A DNA stretch of 7,833 nucleotides. It comes from Bacteroidales bacterium. GTDB lineage: Bacteria > Bacteroidota > Bacteroidia > Bacteroidales > VadinHA17. Both the position numbers and the translations under genes were made by a program. The stretch is taken from the NCBI GenBank assembly GCA_031285575.1, contig JAITVX010000002.1, forward strand, positions 1 through 7,833. The letters run 5' to 3'. Shown one piece after another: positions 1-5,980 of the stretch (positions within the stretch are counted from its first letter, which is position 1; each line of letters starts with the position of its first letter). The notes under the pieces are model-generated. The model made no database searches and was not told the DNA's origin. It saw only the letters and a list, made by a program, of their open reading frames with translations.

Positions 1-129
1 GTAGTTGGCGACACTGTAGGTGATCCTTTCAAAGATACTTCGGGCCCGGCTCTCAATATCCTTATCAAACTTATGTCGATGGTTTCGGTTGTACTTGCCG
101 GATTAACCGTTGCATACAGCATTTTATAA
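1..129 (+). CDS. hppA: Membrane-bound ion-translocating pyrophosphatase, C-terminal end (partial)
   Basis: This is the last 42 codons of an open frame that enters from the left edge and stops at TAA 127-129. The peptide reads VVGDTVGDPFKDTSGPALN and then a hydrophobic stretch of about 20 residues ending in AYSIL. The GDTVGDPFKDTSGP block is the conserved C-terminal signature of membrane-integral pyrophosphatases, which couple PPi hydrolysis to H+ and/or Na+ transport across the cytoplasmic membrane. The hydrophobic tail would be the last transmembrane helix. The part that tells K+-dependent from K+-independent enzymes, and Na+ from H+ pumps, lies outside the window, so the transported ion is not assigned. 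A strong terminator follows 20 bp after the stop, so this gene is not co-transcribed with truA. Confidence 0.92.
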   Translation, partial: VVGDTVGDPFKDTSGPALNILIKLMSMVSVVLAGLTVAYSIL

Positions 130-148
130 CAATAACATAAACAAAACA

Positions 149-180
149 AAAAGGGGCATTATCAGCCCCTTTTGTTTTTT
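149..180 (+). terminator. Rho-independent terminator of hppA, probably bidirectional
   Basis: Stem GGGGC (153-157) pairs with GCCCC (165-169) across a 7-nt loop. AAAA (149-152) pairing with TTTT (170-173) extends it to 9 bp. A T-rich tail follows to 180. The A-rich sequence before the stem becomes a T-tract on the minus strand, so it could stop transcription from either side. It sits just after the pyrophosphatase stop codon. Confidence 0.9.
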
Positions 181-240
181 ACAAGATCGTTAAAAAAATA
201 ATTTTTTTATGAGGCAGATGTTCCGTGTGTCTGCTTTAAT

Positions 241-248
241 TATCTTTG
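241..248 (+). promoter_or_regulatory. Bacteroidota-type -7 box for truA
   Basis: TATCTTTG matches the TAnnTTTG -7 consensus of the Bacteroidota primary sigma factor. It lies 14 bp before the ATG at 263, which implies a very short leader. No clear -33 TTTG is visible at the expected distance. An A-tract/T-tract stretch (191-209) lies further upstream. The box sits inside the longer open frame that begins at 209, which argues against that earlier start. Confidence 0.55.
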
Positions 249-262
249 TCTCTTTATTGAAT

Positions 263-1039
263 ATGGGACGATTTAAACTCACAATTGAATACGACGGGTC
301 GCGTTATGACGGCTGGCAGATACAAAAGAACGGCAGAACTGTACAGGGCGAGGTTATGGGAGCTTGCCGCAATCTGTTTGGCGACGGATTTTCCGATCTG
401 TTCGGAGCTGGACGCACCGACAGCGGCGTTCATGCAACAGGACAGGTTGCGCATCTTGAAGCCGAAACCGATATGCTTCCACTAAGAATAAAGTATGGAA
501 TAAACGACCGCCTGCCGCAGGATATAAGCATTGTTAACGTTGCAATTGCACATCCAGGCTTTCATGCCCGAAAAGACGCCCGCGCCCGCAGTTATGTTTA
601 CCAGATAAGCCGCCGAAGGACTGCTTTCGGCAAAAAGTATGTGTGGTGGATTAAAGACCAGCTCGATATTGACTTGATGAACCGAGCGGCAAAGGCATTA
701 CGCGGCTTTAAGGATTTCTGTTCATTTACCGACAATTCGGAAGAACAGCCATCGACAAAGGTTGAACTGATACACTGCGCCGTTTATGATTTTGACGATT
801 TGTTGCTGATACATACCGTTGCCTCCCATTTCCTGCACAAGCAGGTAAGGCGCATGGCCGGTGTTATTGTTGAGGCTGGTCGAGGTAAACTTAACTCCGG
901 CGACATTGCAGGTTTTTTCAGAACAAAATCAGATGTGCCAGCAAAACTTACAGCTCCGCCAAGCGGTTTGTTCCTCGAGAAAGTTTATTACCGGAATGAA
1001 GATATTACCTTTTCTACCCAACCGGTTATCAATTTATAG
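263..1039 (+). CDS. truA: tRNA pseudouridine(38-40) synthase TruA
   Basis: This is a 258-residue cytoplasmic enzyme that isomerises uridine to pseudouridine at positions 38-40 in the anticodon arm of many tRNAs. The catalytic motif GRTDSGVHA is present with the nucleophilic Asp at residue 53. The conserved FHAR...RSYVY block (100-113) follows, with Tyr111 at the active-site tyrosine position of the E. coli enzyme. The C-terminal half has the expected HFLHKQVRRMAGVIVEAGRG segment. Length is typical of the family. The frame stays open back to an ATG at 209. The ATG at 263 is preferred because MGRFKLTIEYDG is the usual family N-terminus and because a -7 promoter box at 241-248 lies between the two candidates. 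No Shine-Dalgarno is evident. The gene appears to stand alone between the hppA terminator and a gene-poor gap. Confidence 0.95.
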   Translation: MGRFKLTIEYDGSRYDGWQIQKNGRTVQGEVMGACRNLFGDGFSDLFGAGRTDSGVHATGQVAHLEAETDMLPLRIKYGINDRLPQDISIVNVAIAHPGFHARKDARARSYVYQISRRRTAFGKKYVWWIKDQLDIDLMNRAAKALRGFKDFCSFTDNSEEQPSTKVELIHCAVYDFDDLLLIHTVASHFLHKQVRRMAGVIVEAGRGKLNSGDIAGFFRTKSDVPAKLTAPPSGLFLEKVYYRNEDITFSTQPVINL

Positions 1040-1048
1040 TTCGGCGAA

Positions 1049-1202
1049 TATTAGACTTTTTCGGAAAATAGTTTAGCTAAAAATTCATACCTTTGTGTTA
1101 TGTTTTACAATGATATAGAAAAATTGAGTTTGCCTCAGTGCAAACGATTAACAGGCGTTAAACAGGAAGTATTTGAACAGATGCTTGAGGTATTAGACTT
1201 TT
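1049..1202. repeat. 12-bp direct repeat flanking a transposase remnant
   Basis: TATTAGACTTTT occurs exactly at 1049-1060 and again at 1191-1202. The copies are 142 bp apart and bracket the transposase fragment at 1100-1204. The right copy coincides with the point where the coding similarity of that fragment ends. The repeat is longer than the short target duplications typical of IS5-like elements. It may instead be a deletion or recombination scar, or chance in AT-rich DNA. Confidence 0.5.
1088..1095 (+). promoter_or_regulatory. -7 box just upstream of the transposase remnant
   Basis: TACCTTTG matches TAnnTTTG and ends 4 bp before the ATG at 1100. Transcription starting here would be nearly leaderless. 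It is probably a relic of the element's own promoter. A 10-bp palindrome, TTTAGCTAAA, lies just upstream at 1072-1081. If still active, this promoter would read toward leuC. Confidence 0.4.
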
Positions 1203-1204
1203 AA
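1100..1204 (+). pseudogene. Truncated transposase N-terminus (IS5-like / HTH DDE-type), 34 codons
   Basis: ATG 1100 to TAA 1202-1204 encodes 34 residues beginning MFYNDIEKLSLPQCKRLTGV. The pattern of an aromatic or charged start, then KRLTGVK, then hydrophobics in the spacing xxFEQMLEVL, resembles the N-terminal recognition region of IS5-like DDE transposases common in Bacteroidota and Cyanobacteria. The frame stops right after the EVL segment, where such proteins would continue for roughly another 200 residues or more with the DDE domain. No continuation is visible in the other frames of 1205-1333. It is therefore called a decayed remnant, not a working gene. The family assignment rests on a short remembered motif and is tentative. 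Confidence 0.5.
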
Positions 1205-1220
1205 CTTTATTCATCCGTGT

Positions 1221-1254
1221 TTTGCCGTTTTTACGAGGTCTTTTTTTACCTTTG
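1221..1254 (+). promoter_or_regulatory. Promoter of the leuC-leuD-cimA operon
   Basis: The -7 box TACCTTTG (1247-1254) fits TAnnTTTG. A possible -33 element TTTG lies at 1221-1224. The 22-bp spacer is slightly longer than usual. Transcription would start near 1259-1261, giving a leader of roughly 75 nt before the TTG start of leuC. Confidence 0.6.
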
Positions 1255-1255
1255 C

Positions 1256-1277
1256 TGCCGAATTTGCCAATTCGGCA
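1256..1277. promoter_or_regulatory. Perfect 9-bp palindrome at the predicted leuC transcription start
   Basis: TGCCGAATT (1256-1264), a 4-nt spacer TGCC, then AATTCGGCA (1269-1277) form a perfect inverted repeat. It begins 1 bp after the -7 box, so it straddles the predicted +1. This placement suits a repressor operator. If the real start is at or before 1256, it would instead be a stem-loop at the very 5' end of the mRNA. There is no T-tract after it, so it is not a terminator. Confidence 0.55.
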
Positions 1278-1333
1278 ATTAATCAAGTTTCTAAAAAAGC
1301 ATAACAAAAATACAATAATTAACATATACAGAA

Positions 1334-2734
1334 TTGGAAGCAAAAACACTTTTTGACAAGATATGGGACAGCCACGTGGTACGTTCCATCGAAAACGGCC
1401 CCGACGTTATATACATCGACAGGCACTACATACACGAAGTAACAAGCCCGCAGGCTTTCAACGGACTGCGGCAGCGCGGCATTCAGGTCTTCAGGCCCCA
1501 AAAAACCATTGCCACCGCCGACCACAACATACCCACGAAAGACCAGCACCTCGAAATACGCGACGAACTGTCGCGCAATCAGGTAGCCCGCCTTGCCGAA
1601 AACTGCAAAACATTCGGCATCGAATACTTCGGGCTCAACAATCCAAAAAACGGTATTGTACACGTCGTTGGCCCCGAATTGGGCTACACCCTGCCCGGAA
1701 TGACAATAGTATGCGGCGACAGCCATACCTCCACACATGGAGCATTCGGCGCAATAGCCTTCGGCATAGGCACAAGCGAAGTTGAAATGGTACTGTCGGC
1801 GCAGTGCATAGTGCAGCCCAAGCCCAAAAAGATGAGGATAACAGTAAACGGACAGCCTGGCTGCGGCGTAACGTCGAAAGACATAATAATGCACATCATT
1901 GCCGAAATATCGGCAGGCGGCGGCGCAGGCTACTTTGTCGAATTTGCAGGCACAGCCATCACAAGCCTATCCATGGAAGCACGCATGACACTGTGCAACA
2001 TGAGCATCGAAATGGGTTCGCGCGGCGGATTCATAGCCCCCGACGAAACAACATTCAACTACCTGCGCAGCATACCGTCGCTGCAGGGCGTTGCCAGCCT
2101 CGACGCGGCAGAGGCACAGTGGCGTAAACTCAAAACCGACAACGATGCTATTTTCGACAAGGAACTCGTTTTCGATGCAGCCTGCATAAAGCCAATGATA
2201 ACCTACGGCACCAACCCTGGCATGGGCATCCCCGTCGATGCATCCATACCGCTCGGCGACACAGGCGGCAACGAGGCAACATTCGCAAAAGCCCTGAACT
2301 ACATGGGCTTTAAACCCGGCTATAAAATGCTTGGGCATCCCATCGACTATGTCTTCATAGGCAGCTGCACCAACGGACGGATTGAAGACTTCCGGGCCTT
2401 TGCCCAAATAATAAAAGGCAGGCGCAAAGCAGCAAACGTAACGGCGCTGGTAGTTCCCGGCTCTAAAAAAGTAGAAGAGATGATGCAAAACGAGGGACTT
2501 ACAAAAATATACGAAGAAGCAGGCTTTGAAGTACGGCAGCCCGGATGCTCGTCGTGCCTGGCAATGAATGACGACAAGATACCCGCCGGCAAATACGCCG
2601 TGTCCACCTCAAACCGCAACTTTGAAGGCAGGCAGGGCCCCGGCGCAAGAACACTGCTGGCAAGCCCCCTTACAGCTGCCGCAGCAGCAATTACCGGAAC
2701 AATTTCCGACCCGAGAGAATTTTTGAAAAACTAA
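1334..2734 (+). CDS. leuC: 3-isopropylmalate dehydratase large subunit LeuC (TTG start)
   Basis: This is the 466-residue large subunit of the heterodimeric isopropylmalate/citramalate isomerase, a cytoplasmic [4Fe-4S] enzyme of the aconitase superfamily. With LeuD it interconverts 2- and 3-isopropylmalate, and in citramalate-pathway organisms also citramalate and 3-methylmalate. Cluster ligands are Cys345 in FIGSCTNGR and Cys405 and Cys408 in GCSSCLAMN. The active-site block GDSHTSTHGAFG is at 128-139 and the C-terminal SNRNFEGRQGPGA at 426-438. The length is standard for bacterial LeuC. The start must be TTG at 1334: the only codons between the in-frame TAA at 1316 and this point are TTA, ACA, TAT, ACA and GAA, and the protein then reads EAKTLFDKIWDSHVV, the normal LeuC N-terminus. 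It is the first gene of the operon, with leuD 23 bp downstream. Confidence 0.97.
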   Translation: MEAKTLFDKIWDSHVVRSIENGPDVIYIDRHYIHEVTSPQAFNGLRQRGIQVFRPQKTIATADHNIPTKDQHLEIRDELSRNQVARLAENCKTFGIEYFGLNNPKNGIVHVVGPELGYTLPGMTIVCGDSHTSTHGAFGAIAFGIGTSEVEMVLSAQCIVQPKPKKMRITVNGQPGCGVTSKDIIMHIIAEISAGGGAGYFVEFAGTAITSLSMEARMTLCNMSIEMGSRGGFIAPDETTFNYLRSIPSLQGVASLDAAEAQWRKLKTDNDAIFDKELVFDAACIKPMITYGTNPGMGIPVDASIPLGDTGGNEATFAKALNYMGFKPGYKMLGHPIDYVFIGSCTNGRIEDFRAFAQIIKGRRKAANVTALVVPGSKKVEEMMQNEGLTKIYEEAGFEVRQPGCSSCLAMNDDKIPAGKYAVSTSNRNFEGRQGPGARTLLASPLTAAAAAITGTISDPREFLKN

Positions 2735-2757
2735 CGAATCATTAAAAGTAACAGAAT

Positions 2758-3360
2758 ATGCCAATAGCAAAATTTGATATAACGGAATCGACCTGTGTCC
2801 CCCTTCCATTGGAGAATATCGACACCGACCAGATAATACCCGCGCGGTTTTTGAGTGCAACATCGAGAGAAGGTTTTGGAGAAAACCTGTTCCGCGACTG
2901 GCGATACCTTAAAAACGGCCAAAAGAATATGGATTTTGTGCTGAACAATCAGGCCTTTGGAGGGAAAACACTTGTTGCAGGAAAAAACTTCGGAAGCGGC
3001 TCGAGCCGCGAACATGCAGTGTGGGCTGTTTACGACTATGGTTTCAGGATTGTAGTGTCGAGTTTCTTTGCCGACATTTTCAAAAACAACGCCCTTAATA
3101 ACGGCCTGCTGCCAATAGTTATCCCCGAAGAACTGCTGAAAAAACTACTGAAGCTTGTTACGGACAATCCTTCGGCAAAAGTAGGCATCGACCTCGAGAA
3201 ACAGGTCTTCACAGTGCTGCCCACAGGCGACAGCGTAAACTTTGAAATAAACGCCTATAAAAAAGAGTGCCTGTTGAAAGGGCTCGACGATGTTGATTTT
3301 CTTCTTGGCATGAAAGAAGGTATAACCGGTTATGAAAAAAGGCAAAACACAGCGCAATGA
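2758..3360 (+). CDS. leuD: 3-isopropylmalate dehydratase small subunit LeuD
   Basis: This is the 200-residue small (swivelling-domain) subunit of the LeuCD isomerase, supplying substrate-recognition residues to the iron-sulfur active site in LeuC. The family block NIDTDQIIPARFL lies at 20-32. The GKNFGSGSSREHAVWA block (75-90) carries the conserved GSGSSREHA loop that binds the substrate carboxylate. FFADIFKNNALNNGLLPI (103-120) is also characteristic. The length of about 200 residues is normal. It sits 23 bp after leuC. Its stop codon overlaps the next start in an ATGA arrangement, suggesting that leuD and cimA are translationally coupled. No Shine-Dalgarno is seen before its ATG. Confidence 0.96.
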   Translation: MPIAKFDITESTCVPLPLENIDTDQIIPARFLSATSREGFGENLFRDWRYLKNGQKNMDFVLNNQAFGGKTLVAGKNFGSGSSREHAVWAVYDYGFRIVVSSFFADIFKNNALNNGLLPIVIPEELLKKLLKLVTDNPSAKVGIDLEKQVFTVLPTGDSVNFEINAYKKECLLKGLDDVDFLLGMKEGITGYEKRQNTAQ

Positions 3361-4904
3361 GAGTTGAAATAATGGACACCACCCTGCGCGACGGGGAACA
3401 GATGCAGGGGGTTTCATACTCTCCCGCCGAAAAGCTGCACATAGCCAAACTGCTTCTCGCCGACCTGAAAGTTGACCGTATTGAAGTTGCATCGGCAAGA
3501 GTGTCCGACGGCGAGTTCGACGCTTTAACTAAAATAACCGGATGGGCACAGCAAAACGGTTTGCACGACAGGGTTGAAACACTCGGCTTTGTTGACGGAG
3601 ACACCTCGCTTAACTGGATTCACAGTGCAGGCGGAAAAGTAGATAACCTGCTTTGCAAAGGTTCGCTGAGGCACCTGGAAAAACAGTTGCGAAAAACCCC
3701 CGAACAGCACGTAGGCGACATAAAAAACATTATCAGGAAAGCAGAATTGCTCGATATGAGCGTTAACATTTACCTTGAAGACTGGTCGAACGGCATGGTA
3801 AGCTCAGTCGATTACGTGTTTTACATGATCGATTCGCTTAAAGATGAAAACATCCGCCGTTTCATGCTGCCCGATACGCTCGGAATACTCAACCCCGAAC
3901 AGACGTTCTGCTTCATTAAAAAGGTTGTGGACAGATACCCCGGCCTGCATTTCGATTTTCATCCGCACAACGATTACGACCTGGCAGTTGCCAATATCCT
4001 TTACGCCGTTAAGGCAGGCATACAGGGAATCCATTCAACCGTAAACGGACTGGGCGAAAGAGCAGGCAATGCACCGCTTTCGAGTATTATCGGAACACTG
4101 CGCGACCATCTCGATGCAGAACTGAGCCTTAACGAAATGGAAATAACAAACGTAAGCAAGATAGTTGAAACATTCAGCGGAATAAGGATTCCCGTCAACA
4201 AGCCGGTGGTGGGTGAGAATGTTTTTACCCAAACGTCGGGCATACACGCCGACGGCGACTCGAAAGACAACCTCTATTTCAACAACCTTATGCCCGAACG
4301 TTTTGGCCGTAAAAGGAAGTACGCCCTCGGCAAACAGTCGGGAAAAGCGACAGTTAAAAAGAACCTTGAAGAGTTTGGCCTGTCGCTAAGCCCCGAATCG
4401 CTTGCAAAGGTAACGCAGCGCGTCATTGAACTTGGCGACAAGAAGGAGAATGTTACAGCCGAAGACCTGCCGTTTATAATTGCCGACGTACTTGGCAACG
4501 ACGACCATGCAAACTACAAGATTTTTATACGGAACTATTCGCTTTCGCTTTCCTGCGGATTGAAGCCTTCGGCAAACATACAGGTTGAAATCGACGGAGA
4601 GTTTTATCAGGAAACATCGTCGGGCGACGGCCAGTACGACGCCTTCATGAAAGCCCTGCGGAAAATTTACGACAAGCTTGGCAAACAGTGCCCGGCGCTT
4701 ATCGACTATCAGGTTTCAATTCCCCCGGGAGGAGCCACCGATGCGCTTGTTGAAACAGTTATTACGTGGAATTACAAAGGCAAGGAGTTCAAAACAAAAG
4801 GCCTCGATGCCGACCAGACCGAATCGGCAATAAAGGCAACCGAACGCATGCTTAACATTGTGGAAGATCTTGGAGAACAGGTAAAACAAGCCTGTTCAAT
4901 TTAA
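3357..4904 (+). CDS. cimA: Citramalate synthase, Leptospira CimA type (LeuA-family condensing enzyme)
   Basis: This 515-residue enzyme probably condenses acetyl-CoA with pyruvate to (R)-citramalate, the first step of threonine-independent isoleucine synthesis. Seen: an N-terminal TIM-barrel catalytic domain (about 1-265) with DTTLRDGEQ (7-15), the base/metal residues Arg11 and Asp12, the metal-binding FHPHND (201-206) and NGLGERAGN (230-238). A linker follows, then a C-terminal LeuA-type regulatory domain (about 385-500) with the IPPGG...TDALVET signature. Known: in Leptospira CimA, pyruvate preference depends on Leu81, Leu104 and Tyr144, with Glu146 and Thr179 also at the active site. Here Leu76, Leu99, Tyr139, Glu141 and Thr174 sit at the same positions with a constant offset of 5, and total length differs by about one residue. 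Inferred: the substrate is pyruvate, and the C-terminal domain would sense isoleucine. Automated annotation may call it a second 2-isopropylmalate synthase. It overlaps leuD by 4 bp. Confidence 0.82.
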   Translation: MRVEIMDTTLRDGEQMQGVSYSPAEKLHIAKLLLADLKVDRIEVASARVSDGEFDALTKITGWAQQNGLHDRVETLGFVDGDTSLNWIHSAGGKVDNLLCKGSLRHLEKQLRKTPEQHVGDIKNIIRKAELLDMSVNIYLEDWSNGMVSSVDYVFYMIDSLKDENIRRFMLPDTLGILNPEQTFCFIKKVVDRYPGLHFDFHPHNDYDLAVANILYAVKAGIQGIHSTVNGLGERAGNAPLSSIIGTLRDHLDAELSLNEMEITNVSKIVETFSGIRIPVNKPVVGENVFTQTSGIHADGDSKDNLYFNNLMPERFGRKRKYALGKQSGKATVKKNLEEFGLSLSPESLAKVTQRVIELGDKKENVTAEDLPFIIADVLGNDDHANYKIFIRNYSLSLSCGLKPSANIQVEIDGEFYQETSSGDGQYDAFMKALRKIYDKLGKQCPALIDYQVSIPPGGATDALVETVITWNYKGKEFKTKGLDADQTESAIKATERMLNIVEDLGEQVKQACSI

Positions 4905-5005
4905 TAACTGATGTTACGCGGTATGAGATTTGTTCCGTTAGTAAAATTGAATTTCCCTGAAGGAAATACAATTTCCCTGATGGGGTGCGTAACATCAGTT
5001 AATAA
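4901..5005. repeat. MITE-like inverted-repeat element after cimA
   Basis: Arms at 4901-4919 and 4987-5005 pair at 18 of 19 positions, including 15 consecutive perfect pairs (TAACTGATGTTACGC at 4905-4919). Taking ACTGATGTTACGC as the 13-bp terminal repeat gives a 93-bp element (4907-4999) flanked on both sides by TAATA (4902-4906 and 5000-5004), which looks like a 5-bp target duplication. Inside are two copies of AATTTCCCTGA (4950-4960 and 4970-4980), and ATTTCC/GGAAAT (4951-4967) form a small hairpin. There is no coding capacity and no T-tract. It could be a non-autonomous mobile element or a structured 3' end for the operon transcript. The left flank includes the cimA stop codon. Confidence 0.6.
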
Positions 5006-5219
5006 TGCAAACCGCACAATCACCAGCCCGGCAAGCTGGATAGGTATTGGGGCGCTATGTATGAGCGTTAAGGTGTAAAATTGCCTGTCTTTCCCCTGTA
5101 AATTTCACCGGACATTTTTATCTGTCTGTGGGAAGTTCAATGAATTTCATATACATTTGCATCCGGGAAAATACGGTATTCCGATATTTTTCGCAGATGT
5201 ATTTTAAAACAAACGGCTT
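5006..5219. other. Intergenic region between the repeat element and the thioesterase gene
   Basis: I see no credible coding sequence here. Two weak dyads are present: CCAGC/GCTGG (5023-5027 with 5035-5039) and CGCT/AGCG (5053-5056 with 5064-5067). Neither is followed by a T-tract, so no convincing terminator separates the cimA operon from the thioesterase gene. The only other signal is the -7 box at 5152-5159. Confidence 0.5.
5152..5159 (+). promoter_or_regulatory. -7 box for the thioesterase / GWxTD unit
   Basis: TACATTTG matches TAnnTTTG and lies 60 bp before the ATG at 5220. No clear -33 element is visible at the expected distance, so the call rests on the -7 match and its placement in a non-coding gap. 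Confidence 0.5.
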
Positions 5220-5966
5220 ATGACAGACTTTTTGACGTTGCAGAAAGAATACAGGATACATGTTTACGAAACCGGCCCCGACAGCAGGCTTAATCTCGCT
5301 TCGCTGTTTAACTATCTTCAGGACATAGCGTCTGACCATGCCGAAATACTTGGGTTTGGAAGAAACGACCTCATGAAATGCAATCATTTCTGGGCGCTGT
5401 CGCGTATGTATGCCGAAATAGCGGAGTGGCCGGCGTGGGAAGAATCAATTATTGTTAAAACATACCCGAACGGTACCGACAAGCTTTTTGCCCTGAGAAA
5501 CTACGAGGTAAGCTATCCTGACGGAAGGCATATTGCTTTTGCCACATCGTCGTGGCTTATACTCGACCAGGCAACGCGGAAGATACAGAGGCCGGAAGCA
5601 GCATTAAGCTATTTTAACCGGCACAGCGAGGTGCAGGAATCGCCGCTGAGGTATGCCTCGAAGCTGGAAGCGGCGGGTGGCGAAGCGGTAAACTCCGATA
5701 CGTTCAGGGTCAGAATCAGCGACCTCGACGTAAACCTGCATACAAACAACGTAAAGTATCTTCAGTGGATAAACGACTCTTACGATATCGATTTCGTAAA
5801 ACAGAACACTGTTTATTCAACTGAAATAAACTACCTTTCCGAATCGTTTTATAACGACGAAGTGTTTTTACAGGCCCGTGCAGGCAACAACGGCTATTAC
5901 AGTCATTCGGTAATAAGGTCTGACGGCAGAGAACTGTGCAGGGTAAGGCTTGGATGGAAACAGTAA
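5220..5966 (+). CDS. Acyl-ACP thioesterase (FatA/FatB-like)
   Basis: This is a 248-residue cytoplasmic double-hotdog enzyme expected to hydrolyse acyl-acyl carrier protein, releasing free fatty acid and ending chain elongation. The first hotdog spans about residues 5-130, with the helix LASLFNYLQDIASDHAE near 26-42 and FWALSRM at 57-63. The second spans about 158-248. The catalytic D-x-N-x-H motif of plant FatA/FatB enzymes appears as DVNLH with Asp170, Asn172 and His174. Glu208 in NYLSES occupies the place of the fourth catalytic residue of the plant family. Length is typical of bacterial members in Bacteroidota. Chain-length preference cannot be read from the sequence. A -7 box precedes it, and the lipoprotein gene begins 14 bp after its stop, so the two are probably co-transcribed. 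Confidence 0.9.
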   Translation: MTDFLTLQKEYRIHVYETGPDSRLNLASLFNYLQDIASDHAEILGFGRNDLMKCNHFWALSRMYAEIAEWPAWEESIIVKTYPNGTDKLFALRNYEVSYPDGRHIAFATSSWLILDQATRKIQRPEAALSYFNRHSEVQESPLRYASKLEAAGGEAVNSDTFRVRISDLDVNLHTNNVKYLQWINDSYDIDFVKQNTVYSTEINYLSESFYNDEVFLQARAGNNGYYSHSVIRSDGRELCRVRLGWKQ

Positions 5967-5980
5967 CAGGATATTTTTAC

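Noticed and set aside
191..209. A7-T7 stretch as a second terminator or origin element
   Set aside because: It is a simple A-tract/T-tract palindrome, most likely bent promoter-upstream DNA. No DnaA boxes or repeats accompany it.
209..262. Upstream ATG extending TruA by 18 residues with a hydrophobic stretch
   Set aside because: The extension is not typical of TruA, and the -7 box at 241-248 lies downstream of that ATG, so the 263 start is better.
1100..1204. Leucine-containing leader peptide attenuating the leu operon
   Set aside because: Leucines are scattered, not clustered, the peptide fits a transposase N-terminus, a second promoter lies between it and leuC, and no terminator/antiterminator pair is visible.
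1319..2488. Long minus-strand open frames (1319-1894 and 1967-2488) opposite leuC
   Set aside because: Their peptides have no recognisable motifs and are rich in Cys, Tyr and Val. They are by-products of leuC codon usage on the other strand.
5023..5039. CCAGC/GCTGG hairpin as a terminator
   Set aside because: The stem is only 5 bp and no T-tract follows.
5936..5980. Earlier in-frame ATG for the GWxTD protein
   Set aside because: It overlaps the thioesterase gene and would bury the lipoprotein signal peptide 15 residues inside the protein.
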